Notes under the pieces: model-generated
Seen by the model: the letters and a program-made list of their open reading frames with translations, nothing else
What the model was told of the DNA's origin: nothing
Databases searched by the model: none
Position numbers and translations under genes: made by a program
Shown here: positions 61,001 through 64,000 of the stretch, one piece after another
Layout of the letters: each line of letters begins with the position of its first letter
How positions within the stretch are numbered: the stretch's first letter is position 1
Assembly (NCBI GenBank): GCA_028622995.1
Contig: JAJQJQ010000023.1
Location: 558,001-622,000, forward strand
Length of the DNA stretch: 64,000 bases
Direction: 5' to 3'
DNA from: Panagrolaimus kolymaensis
Taxonomy: Eukaryota > Nematoda > Chromadorea > Rhabditida > Panagrolaimidae

Positions 61001-64000
61001 TTAGTTTTAAATAAACGAACATCACAAACTCAAAAAAATCAATGAAGATTAATTTCTCTTCTTTAAAAATAGTAACTCAAGCTATTGCCTTCTTGGGCTA
61101 AATCAAATATTTTTATCCATAAAATTGTTTTTGTTTTTTAGTTTTAAATAAACGAACATCACAAACTCAAAAAAATCAATGAAGATTAATTTCTCTTCTT
61201 TAAAAATAGTAACTCAAGCTATTGCCTTCTTGGGCTAAATCAAATATTTTTATCCATAAAATTGTTTTTGTTTTTTAGTTTTAAATAAACGAACATCACA
61301 AACTCAAAAAAATCAATGAAGATTAATTTCTCTTCTTTAAAAATAGTAACTCAAGCTATTGCCTTCTTGGGCTTAATCAAATATTTTTATCCATAAAATT
61401 GTTTTTGTTTTTTAGTTTTAAATAAACGAACATCACAAACTCAAAAAAATCAATGAAGATTAATTTCTCTTCTTTAAAAATAGTAACTCAAGCTATTGCC
61501 TTCTTGGGCTAAATCAAATATTTTTATCCATAAAATTGTTTTTGTTTTTTAGTTTTAAATAAACGAACATCACAAACTCAAAAAAATCAATGAAGATTAA
61601 TTTCTCTTCTTTAAAAATAGTAACTCAAGCTATTGCCTTCTTGGGCTAAATCAAATATTTTTATCCATAAAATTGTTTTTGTTTTTTAGTTTTAAATAAA
61701 CGAACATCACAAACTCAAAAAAATCAATGAAGATTAATTTCTCTTCTTTAAAAATAGTAACTCAAGCTATTGCCTTCTTGGGCTAAATCAAATATTTTTA
61801 TCCTAAAATTGTTTTTGTTTTTTAGTTTTAAATAAACGAACATCACAAACTCAAAAAAATCAATGAAGATTAATTTCTCTTCTTTAAAAATAGTAACTCA
61901 AGCTATTGCCTTCTTGGGCTTAATCAAATATTTTTATCCATAAAATTGTTTTTGTTTTTTAGTTTTAAATAAACGAACATCACAAACTCAAAAAAATCAA
62001 TGAAGATTAATTTCTCTTCTTTAAAAATAGTAACTCAAGCTATTGCCTTCTTGGGCTAAATCAAATATTTTTATCCATAAAATTGTTTTTGTTTTTTAGT
62101 TTTAAATAAACGAACATCACAAACTCAAAAAAATCAATGAAGATTAATTTCTCTTCTTTAAAAATAGTAACTCAAGCTATTGCCTTCTTGGGCTAAATCA
62201 AATATTTTTATCCTAAAATTGTTTTTGTTTTTTAGTTTTAAATAAACGAACATCACAAACTCAAAAAAATCAATGAAGATTAATTTCTCTTCTTTAAAAA
62301 TAGTAACTCAAGCTATTGCCTTCTTGGGCTTAATCAAATATTTTTATCCATAAAATTGTTTTTGTTTTTTAGTTTTAAATAAACGAACATCACAAACTCA
62401 AAAAAATCAATGAAGATTAATTTCTCTTCTTTAAAAATAGTAACTCAAGCTATTGCCTTCTTGGGCTAAATCAAATATTTTTATCCTAAAATTGTTTTTG
62501 TTTTTTAGTTTTAAATAAACGAACATCACAAACGCAAAAAAATCAACGAAGATTAATTTCTCTTCTTTAAAAATAGTAACTCAAGCTATTGCCTTCTTGG
62601 GCTTAATCAAATATTTTTATCCATAAAATTGTTTTTGTTTTTTAGTTTTAAATAAACGAACATCACAAACTCAAAAAAATCAATGAAGATTAATTTCTCT
62701 TCTTTAAAAATAGTAACTCAAGCTATTGCCTTCTTGGGCTAAATCAAATATTTTTATCCTAAAATTGTTTTTGTTTTTTAGTTTTAAATAAACGAACATC
62801 ACAAACGCAAAAAAATCAACGAAGATTAATTTCTCTTCTTTAAAAATAGTAACTCAAGCTATTGCCTTCTTGGGCTTAATCAAATATTTTTATCCATAAA
62901 ATTGTTTTTGTTTTTTAGTTTTAAATAAACGAACATCACAAACTCAAAAAAATCAATGAAGATTAATTTCTCTTCTTTAAAAATAGTAACTCAAGCTATT
63001 GCCTTCTTGGGCTAAATCAAATATTTTTATCCTAAAATTGTTTTTGTTTTTTAGTTTTAAATAAACGAACATCACAAACGCAAAAAAATCAACGAAGATT
63101 AATTTCTCTTCTTTAAAAATAGTAACTCAAGCTATTGCCTTCTTGGGCTAAATCAAATATTTTTATCCTAAAATTGTTTTTGTTTTTTAGTTTTAAATAA
63201 ACGAACATCACAAACGCAAAAAAATCAACGAAGATTAATTTCTCTTCTTTAAAAATAGTAACTCAAGCTATTGCCTTCTTGGGCTAAATCAAATATTTTT
63301 ATCCTAAAATTGTTTTTGTTTTTTAGTTTTAAATAAACGAACATCACAAACGCAAAAAAATCAACGAAGATTAATTTCTCTTCTTTAAAAATAGTAACTC
63401 AAGCTATTGCCTTCTTGGGCTAAATCAAATATTTTTATCCATAAAATTGTTTTTGTTTTTTAGTTTTAAATAAACGAACATCACAAACTCAAAAAAATCA
63501 ATGAAGATTAATTTCTCTTCTTTAAAAATAGTAACTCAAGCTATTGCCTTCTTGGGCTAAATCAAATATTTTTATCCATAAAATTGTTTTTGTTTTTTAG
63601 TTTTAAATAAACGAACATCACAAACTCAAAAAAATCAATGAAGATTAATTTCTCTTCTTTAAAAATAGTAACTCAAGCTATTGCCTTCTTGGGCTAAATC
63701 AAATATTTTTATCCTAAAATTGTTTTTGTTTTTTAGTTTCATATAAACGAACATCACAAACGCAAAAAAATCAACGAAGATTAATTTCTCTTCTTTAAAA
63801 ATAGTAACTTAAGCTATTGCCTTCTTGGGCTAAATCAAATATTTTTATCCATAAAATTGTTTTTGTTTTTTAGTTTTAAATAAACGAACATCACAAACTC
63901 AAAAAAATCAATGAAGATTAATTTCTCTTCTTTAAAAATAGTAACTCAAGCTATTGCCTTCTTGGGCTAAATCAAATATTTTTATCCATAAAATTGTTTT
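55001..64000 (+). repeat. Satellite block 7: most homogeneous part
   Basis: Almost only TGGGCTAAATC monomers of 136-137 bp, with ATCAATG (CTCAAAA) or ATCAACG (CGCAAAA) linked in pairs; occasional 135-bp copies lack AG after the T-run. Runs of identical 137-bp copies occur at 60.4-61.4 kb. The array is still open at base 64000. Confidence 0.8.

Larger units (their letters stand above)
16991..64000 (+). repeat. Satellite array, about 345 head-to-tail copies of a 134-137-bp monomer
   Basis: One uninterrupted direct tandem array fills the rest of the window and runs off its end. Monomer lengths counted: 137 bp (TGGGCTAAATC class with TATCCATAAAATTG), 136 (same class with TATCCTAAAATTG, and the TGGACATTAATAATT class), 134 (TGGACATTATTATT class). 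The core from GAAGATTAATTTCTC through CTTTAAAAATAGTAACTC to AAGCTATTGCC is almost invariant. Variation is concentrated at the class block, at the AAACAGTG / ATCAACG / ATCAATG / ATTAATG site, at the T-run before TTTTAG and at TTTTAAATAAACG versus TTTCATATAAACG. No other sequence interrupts the array. A centromeric, heterochromatic or subtelomeric role is possible but not shown. Confidence 0.97.

Noticed and set aside
16991..64000. CRISPR array
   Set aside because: There are no unique spacers: the whole monomer repeats, the DNA is eukaryotic and the period is about 136 bp.

Overview
The window reads as nuclear DNA from a small, AT-rich animal genome, most likely a nematode. Genes are cut by very short GT-AG introns (about 43-60 bp) with T-rich acceptors ending TTTTCAG or TTTTTAG. 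Intergenic gaps are 300-400 bp, and the recognisable families (Brr2/SNRNP200, ING, AGC kinase, CYP, tyrosine kinase) are metazoan. No species can be named from the sequence alone.

1-6.7 kb: the 3' part of a Brr2/SNRNP200 spliceosomal helicase gene (five exons, 768 codons visible), a broken cytochrome P450 fragment, and a divergent AGC-type (GRK-like) protein kinase. A frameshifted tyrosine-kinase remnant lies tail to tail with the kinase gene.

6.8-15.1 kb: everything recognised is on the minus strand. There is an orphan terminal exon, a proline-rich single-pass membrane protein, an unrecognised 243-aa protein, and an ING-family PHD-finger gene. The ING gene's last exon is split by a 4,010-bp hAT DNA transposon. 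The transposon has an exact 8-bp target duplication, two collinear 454-bp terminal inverted repeats, an intact seven-exon 661-aa transposase, and GACGGT/ACCGTC hexamers in alternating orientation at about 10-bp spacing. Removing the element and one target copy restores a 413-codon ING frame.

15.1-17 kb: a decayed acidic coding region with several stops, then a CG-rich stretch of CAGCG/CGCTG motifs with a perfect hairpin, which looks like the end of another transposon.

17-64 kb: one unbroken head-to-tail satellite array, about 47 kb and about 345 copies of a 134-137-bp AT-rich monomer, still running at the window edge. It has at least three monomer classes, nested higher-order repeats (10-mer of 1,352 bp; 20-mer of 2,725 bp and its 3,407-bp expanded spacing) and a nearly invariant core of about 45 bp.

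The genes do not form one pathway. The coherent stories are the hAT insertion in a chromatin-reader gene, and the satellite with its layered amplification history.
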